Below, one piece after another: positions 9,022-18,117 of a stretch of DNA of 64,000 nucleotides; position 1 is the first letter of the stretch, and every line of letters starts with the position of its first letter. The DNA lies in the NCBI GenBank assembly GCA_050296515.1, contig JBNKRJ010000129.1:60138-124137 (forward strand). The letters run 5' to 3'. Source of the stretch: NBLH01 sp050296515. Lineage in GTDB: Bacteria > Bacteroidota > Bacteroidia > Bacteroidales > NBLH01. The position numbers and the translations under genes are program-made. The notes under the pieces are model-generated. The model was not told where the DNA came from. It saw only the letters and a list, made by a program, of their open reading frames with translations, and searched no databases.

Positions 9022-10011
9022 ATGAAATTTAGCATCATAATCCCAGTCTATAATCGCCCTGATGAAGTAGAAGAATTGCTTGAAAGTTTAACAAAACAAA
9101 AAAGTGGTGAGTTTGAAGTGGTAATTGTAGAAGATGGCTCTGTTGAAAAATGTGATATGATAGTTGAGAATTATCGTGCAAAGCTAGATATATCATATTA
9201 CTTTAAAGAAAATGGCGGGCCTGCCATGGCCAGGAATTATGGCATGGAGAAAGCTAAACACGATTATTTTGTTTTTTTTGATTCTGATTGCATTATCCCT
9301 GAAAGTTATTTTAAAGTTGCTGATAAAGCTCTAACAGAAAAATATACAGATGCTTACGGTGGGCCTGATGCTGCCCACGAAAGTTTTACCACTATTCAAA
9401 AAGCCATAAGTTATACTATGACTTCTTTTTTCACCACAGGAGGAATCCGGGGCGGAAATGAAAAAATGGAGCAGTTCAAGCCCAGAAGCTTTAACATGGG
9501 CTATTCGAGGGAAGTTTATGAGAAAACTGGGGGCTTTTCGAACATGCGTTTTGGCGAAGATGTGGATATGAGCCTGAAAATTCTGGATAATGGTTTCAAA
9601 ACTCAACTAATAAAAGAGGCTTTTGTTTATCATAAGCGTAGGACTGATTTTAAAAAGTTTTTTAAACAGGTTTATAATTCGGGTATTGCCAGGATAAACC
9701 TGGAAAAGCGTCATCCGGGTTCTTTAAAATTAGTGCATGCAATGCCAGCAGCCTTTTTTATCGGGACTTTGTTTTTGTTAGTTTTCTCAGTTTTTCAATG
9801 GTTCTTTTTAGCCCCGGTAGCTTTTTACATCATTCTTCTTTTTTTTGATGCAATTATCAAAGCCAAAAGCCTGATGGTTGCTTTAACAGCCATTCCTGCC
9901 GCTTTTGTCCAGCTTTATGGCTACGGAATGGGATTTATTATATCTTTTTGGCGCAGGGTTATCCGTAAACAGAATGAATTTCATGCATTTAGGAAGAATT
10001 TTTATAAATAA
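9022..10011 (+). CDS. Family 2 glycosyltransferase with C-terminal membrane segments
   Basis: A 329-residue GT-A enzyme. It opens FSIIIPVYNRPDEV, then VIVEDGS (nucleotide-sugar site), GGPAMARNYG and FFDSDCI, the DXD-like metal site. GEDVDMSLKI near residue 179 supplies the catalytic-base region. Two or three membrane helices occupy about residues 240-310, anchoring the enzyme to the inner membrane. It probably adds a sugar to a lipid-linked glycan. The acceptor is unknown and no polysaccharide cluster surrounds it. Confidence 0.88.
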   Translation: MKFSIIIPVYNRPDEVEELLESLTKQKSGEFEVVIVEDGSVEKCDMIVENYRAKLDISYYFKENGGPAMARNYGMEKAKHDYFVFFDSDCIIPESYFKVADKALTEKYTDAYGGPDAAHESFTTIQKAISYTMTSFFTTGGIRGGNEKMEQFKPRSFNMGYSREVYEKTGGFSNMRFGEDVDMSLKILDNGFKTQLIKEAFVYHKRRTDFKKFFKQVYNSGIARINLEKRHPGSLKLVHAMPAAFFIGTLFLLVFSVFQWFFLAPVAFYIILLFFDAIIKAKSLMVALTAIPAAFVQLYGYGMGFIISFWRRVIRKQNEFHAFRKNFYK

Positions 10012-10108
10012 TAGGAGTAAAAGCTTTTAAAATAATCGAATGTTAGATAGTTTATACCAAAACAATCAGTTCGTTTTGAAAACGTTTACCTTCTTGAGCG
10101 AAGCGAAA

Positions 10109-10151
10109 AATCAATTTGTTTGCCCCGTCCCATATTGGGAGCAAATTGATT
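10109..10151. repeat. 43-base intergenic hairpin
   Basis: AATCAATTTG (10109-10118) and CAAATTGATT (10142-10151) are perfect inverted arms. They surround a smaller CCC/GGG stem with an ATATT loop. An outer GTTTAC...GTAAAC pair may extend the fold across about 10085-10210. There is no T-run, so it is not a standard terminator. It may be a repetitive palindromic unit; no second copy was noticed in this window. Confidence 0.55.
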
Positions 10152-10233
10152 ATTTTCACTTCCTTCAGGGGTGGGGTAAATGAAGAAAGTCAATTTGCGT
10201 TTGGTGTAAACAATTTCATAATCTTTTAAAATA

Positions 10234-12447
10234 ATGATCGTAATAAAAAAACAACTGGCATTTTTAATTTGCCTAAGTTCAATTTTAACTATTAGTGCCC
10301 AAAACAAAACTATTTATTATGGTTCGCCTGTTACTGGCGGTGCACAAATACATTTGAGTAAAAAGAATACGTATAAAATATTTGTTGAACATGGTAGTTA
10401 TGCTAAATATCAAGACAAAAAGGGCGAATTTGTAGTGTTTAAGAGTCCGGAGCTGGAACAGGAAGGGTTTAAAGTAATTGAAAGCCCGGGCAGGAAAAAA
10501 TTGGATAGTATCACTGTTCACTACATTAGGGAAAGAGTGGTTTTGGATGAGGAGGATATTTATATTGGCTACAAAATTAAAGAAAGCAATACGTTTAATT
10601 ATTTAAATTTAATTTTTGAAACCCGGTTATTTAACACCAATCCCGAAGATGAAGGATTTAGTTTTAAGATTCCGCATACCGACGAAATTGAAATTGTATA
10701 CAAACAGGATAAGTTTTATGTTGATAAGTTTAAGTTGTCGTCTAATGCTGCAAATGTATATTTTGGTTATCGGCATCTTTCGCGAAAACCATATAATAGT
10801 CTGGTATTTGCACGAATAGAAACAACAGGAGAATTAATTGTTAATCGAGGTTTTTTTTCAGTTAATAACCCGCCTGCTAAATATGTGAAAAGAACAGCTT
10901 CTGACTCTGTACAAAGCTGGAATATGCCTTTTGAGGTTGAAAAAGCAGCCTGTAAAAAGTTTAACGACCCAAAATTTGTATATAAACCTGTTGCTACAGT
11001 ATCTCCAAGAGGTTATGATGTTGAATATCCTAAGATAGAAAGTCTGGAAAAAGCGATTACAATACTGAAACAAAACGATTCTAAAATACTTTTGATTTTT
11101 AATACATTGTTGGATAATAATGCAAAATACTACTTTGAAGATATTGCAGCTGAAGTACATAAAAACTCATCGTTAGATTATTTATCTGATTACTACTTTG
11201 ACAGATATGTTTTGTATCTGGCCAAGCCGGAGGACATAAAAACGCTAAAAAAGTATAAATCGGAAAACGTTAATGAGGTTATTGCCTTAAATAGTGATTT
11301 AGATGTAATTTATAAGGAAAATATTAGCGCTAAGGATTATAGTTATAAATACAGATCGCTTGATAAAAAATTGTCGAGGAATATTTTAGCAGTAGATGCC
11401 CTAAACAAATTCAAAAAAAAATGTGACAATGGGACTTTAACAGCTAAAGATTTTTTAGAACTAGGCAAATATTGGGACAACCAGTTTGTTAAAAAAGCCA
11501 TAAAGAAAAAGCAACATGATGATGATTTGTTTGAAATTACAGAAAATAATACTAATGACAACAAAAAAGATAACACGGCAATTAATTTCTATTGGCCGGC
11601 AATAAACTCTGCCGAAATACTTAAAGGCTTATCTTTACTAATTGAAAAGCATAAAAATGATGAAACAATAGACATTGATTTTGCAAAATTAGCCTTCCAC
11701 TTTATATCTTATCCATTTTTTGGAGATATAACAGGTAAAAGCAAATATCCTGAAACAGCAAAAGAATACTATGATTTTTGTTTATACCTTTCCAGGTTTC
11801 AGATAGAAACAAAGTTAATTCAATACGGATACACACAGTATAATAACAATCATTTTATTGAAATTGAAAATATACTTAAACAAGAAGGGACTAAAAGAGA
11901 TTTTCCTGAAATAGTAAAGGCCACATTTAAAAATTTAATACTGAAAAAAGAACAAAGGTTGCATATAATATTTCATTATTATGACTATTTATTAATGTTG
12001 GGGGAACAGCCATTTGACGATTTTGATATTTTCTTTAAAGAAATTATGCCCCAGCCTAAGAATTATTCGGGGCAATTAAAAAAATATTATGACATTCATA
12101 GTGAAAATGCTCCGTACATAGATGATTTTGAATACTATATAACCGCAATGTGTAATTCAATGTCCTGGCAGGTAGTATCAAAACATAATAACAACAAAAA
12201 ACTTGTTAAAAAAGCACTCGAATGGTCAAAATCTTCGGTAGAACTAAGCCCAGGCAACCATTTTTATACAGATACTTATGCGCACTTAGAATACTTTATG
12301 GGCAACAAACAAAAAGCAATAGAGCTTGAAACCAAATCAATAATGCTTGCTGAAAAAGAAAAACATAAAAACCTGGCCGAATACAAAAAGACATTAGAAA
12401 AAATGAAAAAAGGTACGTTGAATTATTCATTTACCATTTCCAACTAA
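10234..12447 (+). CDS. Large secreted protein with thioredoxin-like and TPR-like regions
   Basis: A 737-residue protein with a signal peptide (about residues 1-23, ending TISAQ). Residues about 20-210 are beta-rich and unassigned. Residues about 268-380 (SLEKAITILKQNDSKILLIF) align by eye with the start of periplasmic thioredoxin-fold domains, but the CXXC active site is absent. The last ~100 residues (ALEWSKSSVELSPGNHFYTD, then YAHLEYFMGNKQKAIELE) match the TPR-like tail found on Bacteroidota secreted thioredoxin proteins. I infer a non-redox member of that group. It is transcribed alone. Confidence 0.6.
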   Translation: MIVIKKQLAFLICLSSILTISAQNKTIYYGSPVTGGAQIHLSKKNTYKIFVEHGSYAKYQDKKGEFVVFKSPELEQEGFKVIESPGRKKLDSITVHYIRERVVLDEEDIYIGYKIKESNTFNYLNLIFETRLFNTNPEDEGFSFKIPHTDEIEIVYKQDKFYVDKFKLSSNAANVYFGYRHLSRKPYNSLVFARIETTGELIVNRGFFSVNNPPAKYVKRTASDSVQSWNMPFEVEKAACKKFNDPKFVYKPVATVSPRGYDVEYPKIESLEKAITILKQNDSKILLIFNTLLDNNAKYYFEDIAAEVHKNSSLDYLSDYYFDRYVLYLAKPEDIKTLKKYKSENVNEVIALNSDLDVIYKENISAKDYSYKYRSLDKKLSRNILAVDALNKFKKKCDNGTLTAKDFLELGKYWDNQFVKKAIKKKQHDDDLFEITENNTNDNKKDNTAINFYWPAINSAEILKGLSLLIEKHKNDETIDIDFAKLAFHFISYPFFGDITGKSKYPETAKEYYDFCLYLSRFQIETKLIQYGYTQYNNNHFIEIENILKQEGTKRDFPEIVKATFKNLILKKEQRLHIIFHYYDYLLMLGEQPFDDFDIFFKEIMPQPKNYSGQLKKYYDIHSENAPYIDDFEYYITAMCNSMSWQVVSKHNNNKKLVKKALEWSKSSVELSPGNHFYTDTYAHLEYFMGNKQKAIELETKSIMLAEKEKHKNLAEYKKTLEKMKKGTLNYSFTISN

Positions 12448-12474
12448 TGTTAAGGATTTTGCTCACAATTGTAT

Positions 12475-12505
12475 AAAAAAACAGGGCTGATTTTATCTCG
12501 CCCTG
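12475..12505 (-). terminator. Intrinsic terminator on the minus strand
   Basis: Read on the minus strand, CAGGGC and GCCCTG form a 6-base-pair GC-rich stem followed directly by seven T residues. It lies just after the stop of the short minus-strand frame at 12512, so that frame was once the 3' end of a transcribed gene. Confidence 0.7.
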
Positions 12506-12511
12506 CCTGAT

Positions 12512-12792
12512 TTATGAATTAAAGAGCTTAATTTTTTCCTGTTCTGTTAAGTTCTTCATTAGTCCCACTTTTGTGGTCTTTTTGTTTTATACCGAACCAC
12601 TGTTAGTAATTGGTTTGCTTTACAAGTTTGCAAACCGCTAGTCGATTGGCATATACAAAGCCATTTTAAAATCTCAATTTACAATATTCCATACTGGCTT
12701 AGTATAACTTTCGTTAAGAAGTAAAGGTGGTTGTCAGCATTGAAGAAAACTTTCTCGTTGCTTCTGTTGTAAATGTGGTAGGTTTTATCTTC
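12512..12792 (-). pseudogene. Relic of an IS200-like/RAYT transposase, interrupted by palindromic repeat
   Basis: On the minus strand, 12792-12706 encodes EDKTYHIYNRS, then NEKVFFNADNHLYFLTKV, which matches the N-terminus of Y1_Tnp transposases (the YHIYNR strand and the DNY-FFL helix). The frame begins just after an in-frame stop (12795-12793) and has no initiator. Sequence then passes directly into palindromic element copy B (12706-12588), so the catalytic HUH and Tyr regions are missing. After the element a short frame ending KNLTEQEKIKLFNS (stop at 12512) and a terminator remain, possibly the original 3' end. The N-terminal match is strong; the 3' part is uncertain. Confidence 0.65.
12588..12706 (+). 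repeat. Two-hairpin palindromic element, copy B
   Basis: This is a 119-base diverged copy of the element at 597 and 40410. It begins TATACCGAACCACTGTTAGT and ends GGCTTAGTATA. The second hairpin has degenerated (arms ACAAAGCCATT and TACTGGCTTAGT). It lies inside the RAYT-like transposase relic, at the exact point where the transposase homology stops. Confidence 0.85.
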
Positions 12793-12842
12793 TTAAAAGT
12801 ACATGATATTTAGTTAGTGTAGTTTGGTTATTTAATGGAGAG

Positions 12843-12875
12843 ACATGCTTAGCATCTTTAAGATGCTTAGCATGT
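12843..12875. repeat. 15-bp near-perfect hairpin downstream of thrC
   Basis: ACATGCTTAGCATCT and AGATGCTTAGCATGT form a 15-base-pair stem with one mismatch and a TTA loop, 11 bases after the thrC stop. The core ATGCTTAGCAT is itself nearly palindromic and occurs twice. There is no T-run, so it may stabilise the thrC 3' end rather than terminate transcription. Confidence 0.6.
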
Positions 12876-12886
12876 TGTTGCAATAA

Positions 12887-14176
12887 CTATTTCTTCAGCA
12901 AAAACTCCCTAAATCCCTCATAATCCTTTCCCATTTCAATCGAAAGTTTTTCTTTATCAAGTGTAACTTGCAAATTTTCTGGAATTTCAATTTTTTTATC
13001 AAGGGTACTTTCAACCGTTTCTAAAAACTTTGCAGGGTGCGCAGTTTCCAAAAAAATTCCAATCACATCATTTTCTTTCTGATATTCTCTTAGGCCTAAA
13101 TAAGCTACAGCTCCATGCGGATCAAGCACATAATCCGTTTTTTTATAAACATCTTCCATGCATTGTTTTGTTTGTTTATCTGTAAAACTATAGCCCACAA
13201 TATCTTGTTTAATTGCTTCCCAATCATGATCATACATTTCCAAAATGCGGGCAAAATTACTTGGGTTACCCACATCCATTGCATTTGAAATAGTTGTTTC
13301 TGATGGGCGAGGGGTAAACTTTCCTTTTGAAAGATATTCAGGTACCACATCGTTAATATTAGCAGAGGCGATAAATTTATCAATGGGCAGTCCCATTTGT
13401 TTGCCAAATAATCCGGCAGTCAGGTTTCCATAGTTTCCGCTGGGGACCGAAAATACAACTGGTTTGTCAATTTTTGCTAACTGAGCAAAAGCATAAAAAT
13501 AATACACCATTTGTGGTAAAAAACGAGCGATGCTTATTGAATTAGCCGAGCTGATATTTATTTCCGAACGTAAATCTGAATCATTAAACGCTTCTTTTAC
13601 AAGTCTTTGGCAATCGTCAAAAGTTCCATTGATTTCAAGTGCAGTAATATTTTGACCTAGTGTATTAAATTGCTTTTCCTGAATGTTGCTAACCATTCCC
13701 TTCGGGTAAAGTACCACCACATCTACATTTTCAAGTCCTAAAAACCCATTTGCAACAGCGCTGCCTGTATCTCCCGAAGTGGCGACCAGAATGGTTATTT
13801 TTTCATCAGGTGAAAAAGTGCTCATAAATCTGGCCGTTACTCTTGCACCAACGTCTTTGAAAGCAAGTGTTGGTCCATGAAAAAGTTCCAAAGAATAAAT
13901 GTTTTCTTCAACCTCAACTAAAGGAATTTCAAAATTCAGAGCTTCTTTCATTAATTTTCGAAGGCAATCATCTTCAATACTCCCCTTGGCATAATGCTTC
14001 ATCAATTCATAACCAAGCTTATCAAGCTTATAATCTTTGAAATTTTCAAAGAAAGTTTTTGGCAACGTAGGAATTTCTGTTGGGTAAAACAATCCTCCGT
14101 CTTTTGCAAGCCCTTTAATTACAGCTTCTTTGAAGCTTGTTTCATTTACTTTGTGGTTGGTGCTGATGTATTTCAT
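12887..14176 (-). CDS. thrC: Threonine synthase
   Basis: This 429-residue PLP enzyme converts O-phosphohomoserine to threonine, the last step of the pathway. HGPTLAFKDVGAR carries the PLP lysine at Lys107. ATSGDTGSAVANGFLG (about residue 135) binds the PLP phosphate, and VPSGNYGNLTAG is conserved. The N-terminus MKYISTNHKVNETSFKEAV is typical, which supports the start at 14176. It is the third gene of the operon thrA-thrB-thrC. Confidence 0.97.
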   Translation of the reverse strand: MKYISTNHKVNETSFKEAVIKGLAKDGGLFYPTEIPTLPKTFFENFKDYKLDKLGYELMKHYAKGSIEDDCLRKLMKEALNFEIPLVEVEENIYSLELFHGPTLAFKDVGARVTARFMSTFSPDEKITILVATSGDTGSAVANGFLGLENVDVVVLYPKGMVSNIQEKQFNTLGQNITALEINGTFDDCQRLVKEAFNDSDLRSEINISSANSISIARFLPQMVYYFYAFAQLAKIDKPVVFSVPSGNYGNLTAGLFGKQMGLPIDKFIASANINDVVPEYLSKGKFTPRPSETTISNAMDVGNPSNFARILEMYDHDWEAIKQDIVGYSFTDKQTKQCMEDVYKKTDYVLDPHGAVAYLGLREYQKENDVIGIFLETAHPAKFLETVESTLDKKIEIPENLQVTLDKEKLSIEMGKDYEGFREFLLKK

Positions 14177-14214
14177 GACAGTTGAAAGTAAAAAGTGTAA
14201 AGTTGAAAGTTTAT

Positions 14215-15147
14215 TTATTCTTTGATTAGCCTTGAGCCTTGTTTTCCTATTTTTGAAACGAATAAATTATAGTCAATGCCTTTGTTTCTATAGACTTTAT
14301 TAAAAGCGTTGTAAACAGCTTCGGCCCTTGCTTTTCCTTCTGATAATGCGAAAACTGATGGACCAGATCCAGAGATACTGCATCCCATTGCTCCTGAATC
14401 GAGGGCAGCTTGCTTTAGTTCATAAAAGCCAGGGATAAGTTTTGCTCTTTGTGGTTCAATAATAATATCTTTTAAAGAACGGCCAATTAGTTCATAATCA
14501 GATTGATGCAGGCCAGCAATTAAACCGGCTACATTTCCCCATTGAATCACAGCGTCTTTTAAATTGACTTGTTTTGGAAGCATTTCCCGTGCCTCCTTAG
14601 TTTTTATTTCAATTTGAGGATGAATGATTGTACAATATAAGTCCCTAGGTGCTTCAATTATGATTAAATCCAATGGGTTATAGCCCCTGATTAATGAAAA
14701 TTCTCCGGTAATGGCTGGCGCCACATTATCGGCATGCATGGCACCTGAAGCCAGAGCTTCGCCTTGCATTGCAAAATGAATTAGTTCATGAATGCTGTAA
14801 TTTCTTCCAAAAAGTTCATTTAAACCAAAAGCTGCTCCTGAGGCACTGGCAGCGCTTGAACCAATTCCACTTCCAGGGTTTATTAGTTTATTAATTTCGA
14901 TTTCAACACCAAAGCTGCCATCTTCCTTTTTTAGCATTTCTAAAGCAACTACTCCCGCAACATTTTTTTCCGGTTCTGTTGGAAGGCTGCCCAGCCCTTT
15001 GGAGATAATCCTAACACCTGGCTGAATAGTTTTTCTAAAAATCATTTCATCGCCAATATTCTCAAGGGCAAAACCAAGTATATCAAAAGCACACCCAACA
15101 TTGGCAACAGTTGCAGGGGCAAAAACTTTTATTTCTTCCAACAGCAT
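14215..15147 (-). CDS. thrB: Homoserine kinase
   Basis: A 310-residue GHMP-family kinase that phosphorylates homoserine. FAPATVANVGCAFDILGFAL at the N-terminus and the ATP motif PGSGIGSSAASASGAA (about residue 88) are diagnostic, as is the C-terminal GCSISGSGPSVFAL. I use the ATG at 15147; a start at 15195 would add 16 hydrophilic residues absent from the family. It lies 38 bases upstream of thrC and about 180 bases downstream of thrA. Confidence 0.95.
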   Translation of the reverse strand: MLLEEIKVFAPATVANVGCAFDILGFALENIGDEMIFRKTIQPGVRIISKGLGSLPTEPEKNVAGVVALEMLKKEDGSFGVEIEINKLINPGSGIGSSAASASGAAFGLNELFGRNYSIHELIHFAMQGEALASGAMHADNVAPAITGEFSLIRGYNPLDLIIIEAPRDLYCTIIHPQIEIKTKEAREMLPKQVNLKDAVIQWGNVAGLIAGLHQSDYELIGRSLKDIIIEPQRAKLIPGFYELKQAALDSGAMGCSISGSGPSVFALSEGKARAEAVYNAFNKVYRNKGIDYNLFVSKIGKQGSRLIKE

Positions 15148-15212
15148 TTTCTTTTCACTTATTTGTAGTTCGTTTATTTCTTGATTAAGGTACATATTTT
15201 ACAGTATTTATG

Positions 15213-15306
15213 AGTGCCTAAAATATTTATGAGTACTTATAAATTGAACAAATTTGTTTGTCGTACTAATAGACGTTTGGTTTAATTTGTAAGTATTCAA
15301 GGCACT
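15213..15306. other. thrA-thrB spacer with long-range inverted repeat
   Basis: AGTGCCT (15213-15219) and AGGCACT (15300-15306) can pair across a spacer that holds several imperfect copies of TATTTATGAGT/TATTTATAAGT. It separates two genes that are otherwise in one operon, so it could set differential expression or mRNA processing. No gene is seen. Confidence 0.35.
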
Positions 15307-15327
15307 TTAAGTATTTATAAGTATTTC

Positions 15328-17763
15328 TTACTCATTGGCAATTGACATAATATCAGCAAAAACACCTGAGGCGGTAACTTCGGCACCAGCACCGGCTCCT
15401 TTCACAATCAATGGTTGTTCATTATACCTTTTCGAATAGATAAGCACTATATTGTCTTTACCATCTAATTGATAATAAGGAGATTCCTTGCCTACACTTT
15501 GTAAACCTACTTTAGCCTTACCTTTCTCATAAACAGCTGTAAACCGAAGCTTTTTCCCCTCTGACTCAGCTTTTTTTCTTATTCCTTCAAAGTGTTCGCT
15601 GTTTTCTCGAAGAGCTTTTAAAAATTCCTCAGTACTTTCTTTTTCAAACAATTCCTGGGGAATAAAACTTTCATTTGAAATCTCCTCAAATTCAAGTGCA
15701 CAACCTGATTCCCTTGCCAGAATTAGTATTTTTCGCATAACGTCAGTTCCACTTAAATCAATACGTGGATCCGGTTCAGTATAACCTTCTTCCATGGCCA
15801 TTTCAACAGTCTTTGCAAATGAATTTTCATCATTAAAATTATTGAAAATAAAATTAAGGCTTCCGGAAAGAACGGCTTCTATTTTATGAATTTTATCTCC
15901 ACTTTTTATCATCGAACGGATGGTCCTTATTACTGGCAACCCTGCCGCTACATTGGTTTCGTACAAGTACTTAATGTTTCGTTTAGTGGCTAACTCATTT
16001 AAGTACTTATAGTTACTATAGGCTGATGACGCAGCAATTTTATTTGAGGCAACAACTGAAATGCTTTCGTCTAATACATCTGCATAAACTTTGGCAATTT
16101 CTCCATTTGCGGTATTATCTACAAAAACACTGTTGCGCATGTTCAGGTCTCTTATTTTTGAAATGAACTTTCTCATATCTGTCGTTTCGCCTTTTTCCAT
16201 TAGTTCATCATACCAGTCGCCAACATATTCATGATTAAACAACATTTTTCGACTATTGGCCAGTGCAGCAACTCTTATCTCCAACTTAAATTCATTTTTA
16301 AGATATTCTTTCTGTTCTTCAACCTGTTGCAAAAGCTTTTGTCCCACATTACCAACTCCAACAATAAACAAGTGCATTTTTTTTACCTCCGATAAAAAGA
16401 AGCTTTCATGCAACACATTCAGTGCCTTTTTTACATCTCCTCGTTTTATAACAATAGAAATGTTTCTTTCGGTAGAGCCCTGTGCTATTGCCCTCACATT
16501 AATACCATTTGTACCTAAAGAGTGAAACGTTTTGCCACTCAATCCTACAGATTCTTTCATGTTATCACCAACAAGTGCAACAATCGAAAGTTCATCTTCT
16601 ATTAAAATATCATTGATTTTACCTAATTTCATTTCAGAAGCAAACTCAACATTAAGAGCATCAAGGGCAAGTGTAATGTCTTTAGAATCAATGCCTACAG
16701 TAACAGTGTGTTCCGATGATGCCAGGGTAACAAACATGATGTTTATTTTATTTGCATAAAGAGTCGAAAATAAACGTGACAATGTTCCTGTTGTCCCAAC
16801 CATGCCGCTTCCTGTTAAAGTAAGCAGGGCAGCTTGGTTGATGTGTGATAATCCTTTTACCGGGTTGCTTGATTTTTTTGTTTCTTTACAAATAAGAGTT
16901 CCTTCTTCATTTGGTTTAAAGGTGTTCTTAATTAGAACGGGAATACCCTTTTGCAAAACAGGTTGAATAGTTGGAGGATAGATTACTTTTGCCCCAAAAT
17001 GTGAAAGTTCCATCGCTTCTTCGTAAGATAATTGCTTTAGCGGATAAGCACTTGAAACCAAATTCGGATCAGCAGTCATAACACCGCTTACGTCTGTCCA
17101 TATTTCTAAAATGTTGGCATTTAGTGCATTTGCTAAAATTGCAGCAGTGTAATCAGAGCCACCTCTGCCAAGTGTAGTTTGATTTCTGAATTTAGAGGTG
17201 GCAATAAATCCGTTAACTACAATGTTATCAGATATTCCCTGCAATTTTTCATTTATTTGATCATAACTTGCATCAAAATCAACATTTGCATTTCCGTAGT
17301 TTTCGTCAGTAACAATTAGTTCCCTGGCATCAATATGCTTTGTGTTGATATTTAGAGAGTTAAAGGCTTCTGAAATAATAAGTGCTGACATTCTTTCGCC
17401 AAATCCTAACAAATAGTCTTTAGTCTTGGGCGATATTTCCTGCAGCAAATAAACGCCATGGCAAATGTCGTTTAATTCTTTTATCAATTCTTTTACAATG
17501 TTATTTACTTCGCGCAATTTGCCATTGGTAATAAGGTCCCTGGCTGCTTCAATATGTTTCGATTCTATTTCTGCTATTAGAATTTGGTATTCAGGATTAC
17601 GTCTTGAAGCCAGTTCGGCACATTGTGTGATGGTGTTTGTTATTCCTCCCAGTGCCGAAACGACTATTACAACCTGTTCTTGCTTATTTTTCACAATATC
17701 AATTACCTTGCGTATATTATCGGAATTTGCAACGGAAGTTCCTCCAAATTTTAAAACTTTCAT
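15328..17763 (-). CDS. thrA: Bifunctional aspartokinase / homoserine dehydrogenase
   Basis: An 811-residue enzyme for the first and third steps from aspartate. The aspartokinase domain starts KVLKFGGTSVANSDNI and includes GFIATSKFRNQTTLGRGGSD (about residues 185-204). Tandem ACT-type regulatory domains lie at about 315-455 and are the expected site of threonine inhibition. The homoserine dehydrogenase domain opens with the Rossmann motif FIVGVGNVGQ (about 462-471) and runs to the C-terminus. It is the first gene of the operon, downstream of the Thr/Ile leader at 17867-17986. Confidence 0.97.
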   Translation of the reverse strand: MKVLKFGGTSVANSDNIRKVIDIVKNKQEQVVIVVSALGGITNTITQCAELASRRNPEYQILIAEIESKHIEAARDLITNGKLREVNNIVKELIKELNDICHGVYLLQEISPKTKDYLLGFGERMSALIISEAFNSLNINTKHIDARELIVTDENYGNANVDFDASYDQINEKLQGISDNIVVNGFIATSKFRNQTTLGRGGSDYTAAILANALNANILEIWTDVSGVMTADPNLVSSAYPLKQLSYEEAMELSHFGAKVIYPPTIQPVLQKGIPVLIKNTFKPNEEGTLICKETKKSSNPVKGLSHINQAALLTLTGSGMVGTTGTLSRLFSTLYANKINIMFVTLASSEHTVTVGIDSKDITLALDALNVEFASEMKLGKINDILIEDELSIVALVGDNMKESVGLSGKTFHSLGTNGINVRAIAQGSTERNISIVIKRGDVKKALNVLHESFFLSEVKKMHLFIVGVGNVGQKLLQQVEEQKEYLKNEFKLEIRVAALANSRKMLFNHEYVGDWYDELMEKGETTDMRKFISKIRDLNMRNSVFVDNTANGEIAKVYADVLDESISVVASNKIAASSAYSNYKYLNELATKRNIKYLYETNVAAGLPVIRTIRSMIKSGDKIHKIEAVLSGSLNFIFNNFNDENSFAKTVEMAMEEGYTEPDPRIDLSGTDVMRKILILARESGCALEFEEISNESFIPQELFEKESTEEFLKALRENSEHFEGIRKKAESEGKKLRFTAVYEKGKAKVGLQSVGKESPYYQLDGKDNIVLIYSKRYNEQPLIVKGAGAGAEVTASGVFADIMSIANE

Positions 17764-17796
17764 TTTATTAGTTTTCTATGATAAATAAAGAATAAT

Positions 17797-17986
17797 AAAA
17801 ACTGCTTGATTTTCAAGTAAATGTGGGAATAAATTCCCTTGCGGATAATATGACAAATAACACCCCCTACGGGGTTGTAATTGTGCGTGTAATAATAGAT
17901 GTGGTAGTGTCTATACAAGATGGCAGAAAAGATATGGTTGCCTCTCTGTTGAAAATTGAAAGCGATATGTTGAAGTTGAATTTCAA
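17797..17986 (-). promoter_or_regulatory. thrL: Candidate threonine-operon leader peptide and attenuator
   Basis: On the minus strand, about 145 to 105 bases before thrA, a frame reads TTTSIITRTITTP and then stops (TAG at 17869-17867): seven Thr and three Ile in 13 codons, as in classical thr leader peptides. The frame stays open back to a TTG at 17986 (39 codons). No ATG is available, so the true start is unresolved. The stop lies inside an ACCCC/GGGGT hairpin. It is followed by GGGAAT/ATTCCC (17838-17825) and then CTTGA/TCAAG (17817-17805) with a T-rich tail (17801-17797) that could terminate. Ribosome stalling on Thr/Ile codons controlling thrA is inferred. Confidence 0.55.
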
Positions 17987-18117
17987 TTTCGTTTTATTTG
18001 GTTGTAAAAGTAGAAATTTTATTCTTTTATCCAAGAAAAATGTTCATTTTTAACAAATAATTAATGAGGTTGCTGAAATAACTTTGAGCGTAAATCCCTG
18101 ATAATAATAACAATGTT

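Noticed and set aside
10086..10307. Minus-strand frame across the intergenic hairpin near 10100
   Set aside because: It reads through palindromic sequence and overlaps the start of the secreted protein gene; the peptide has no protein-like features.
17823..18053. Plus-strand 76-codon frame ahead of the threonine operon
   Set aside because: It is antisense to the Thr/Ile leader frame, and its Val/Ile-rich start is just the complement of the Thr codon run; no homology or promoter supports it.
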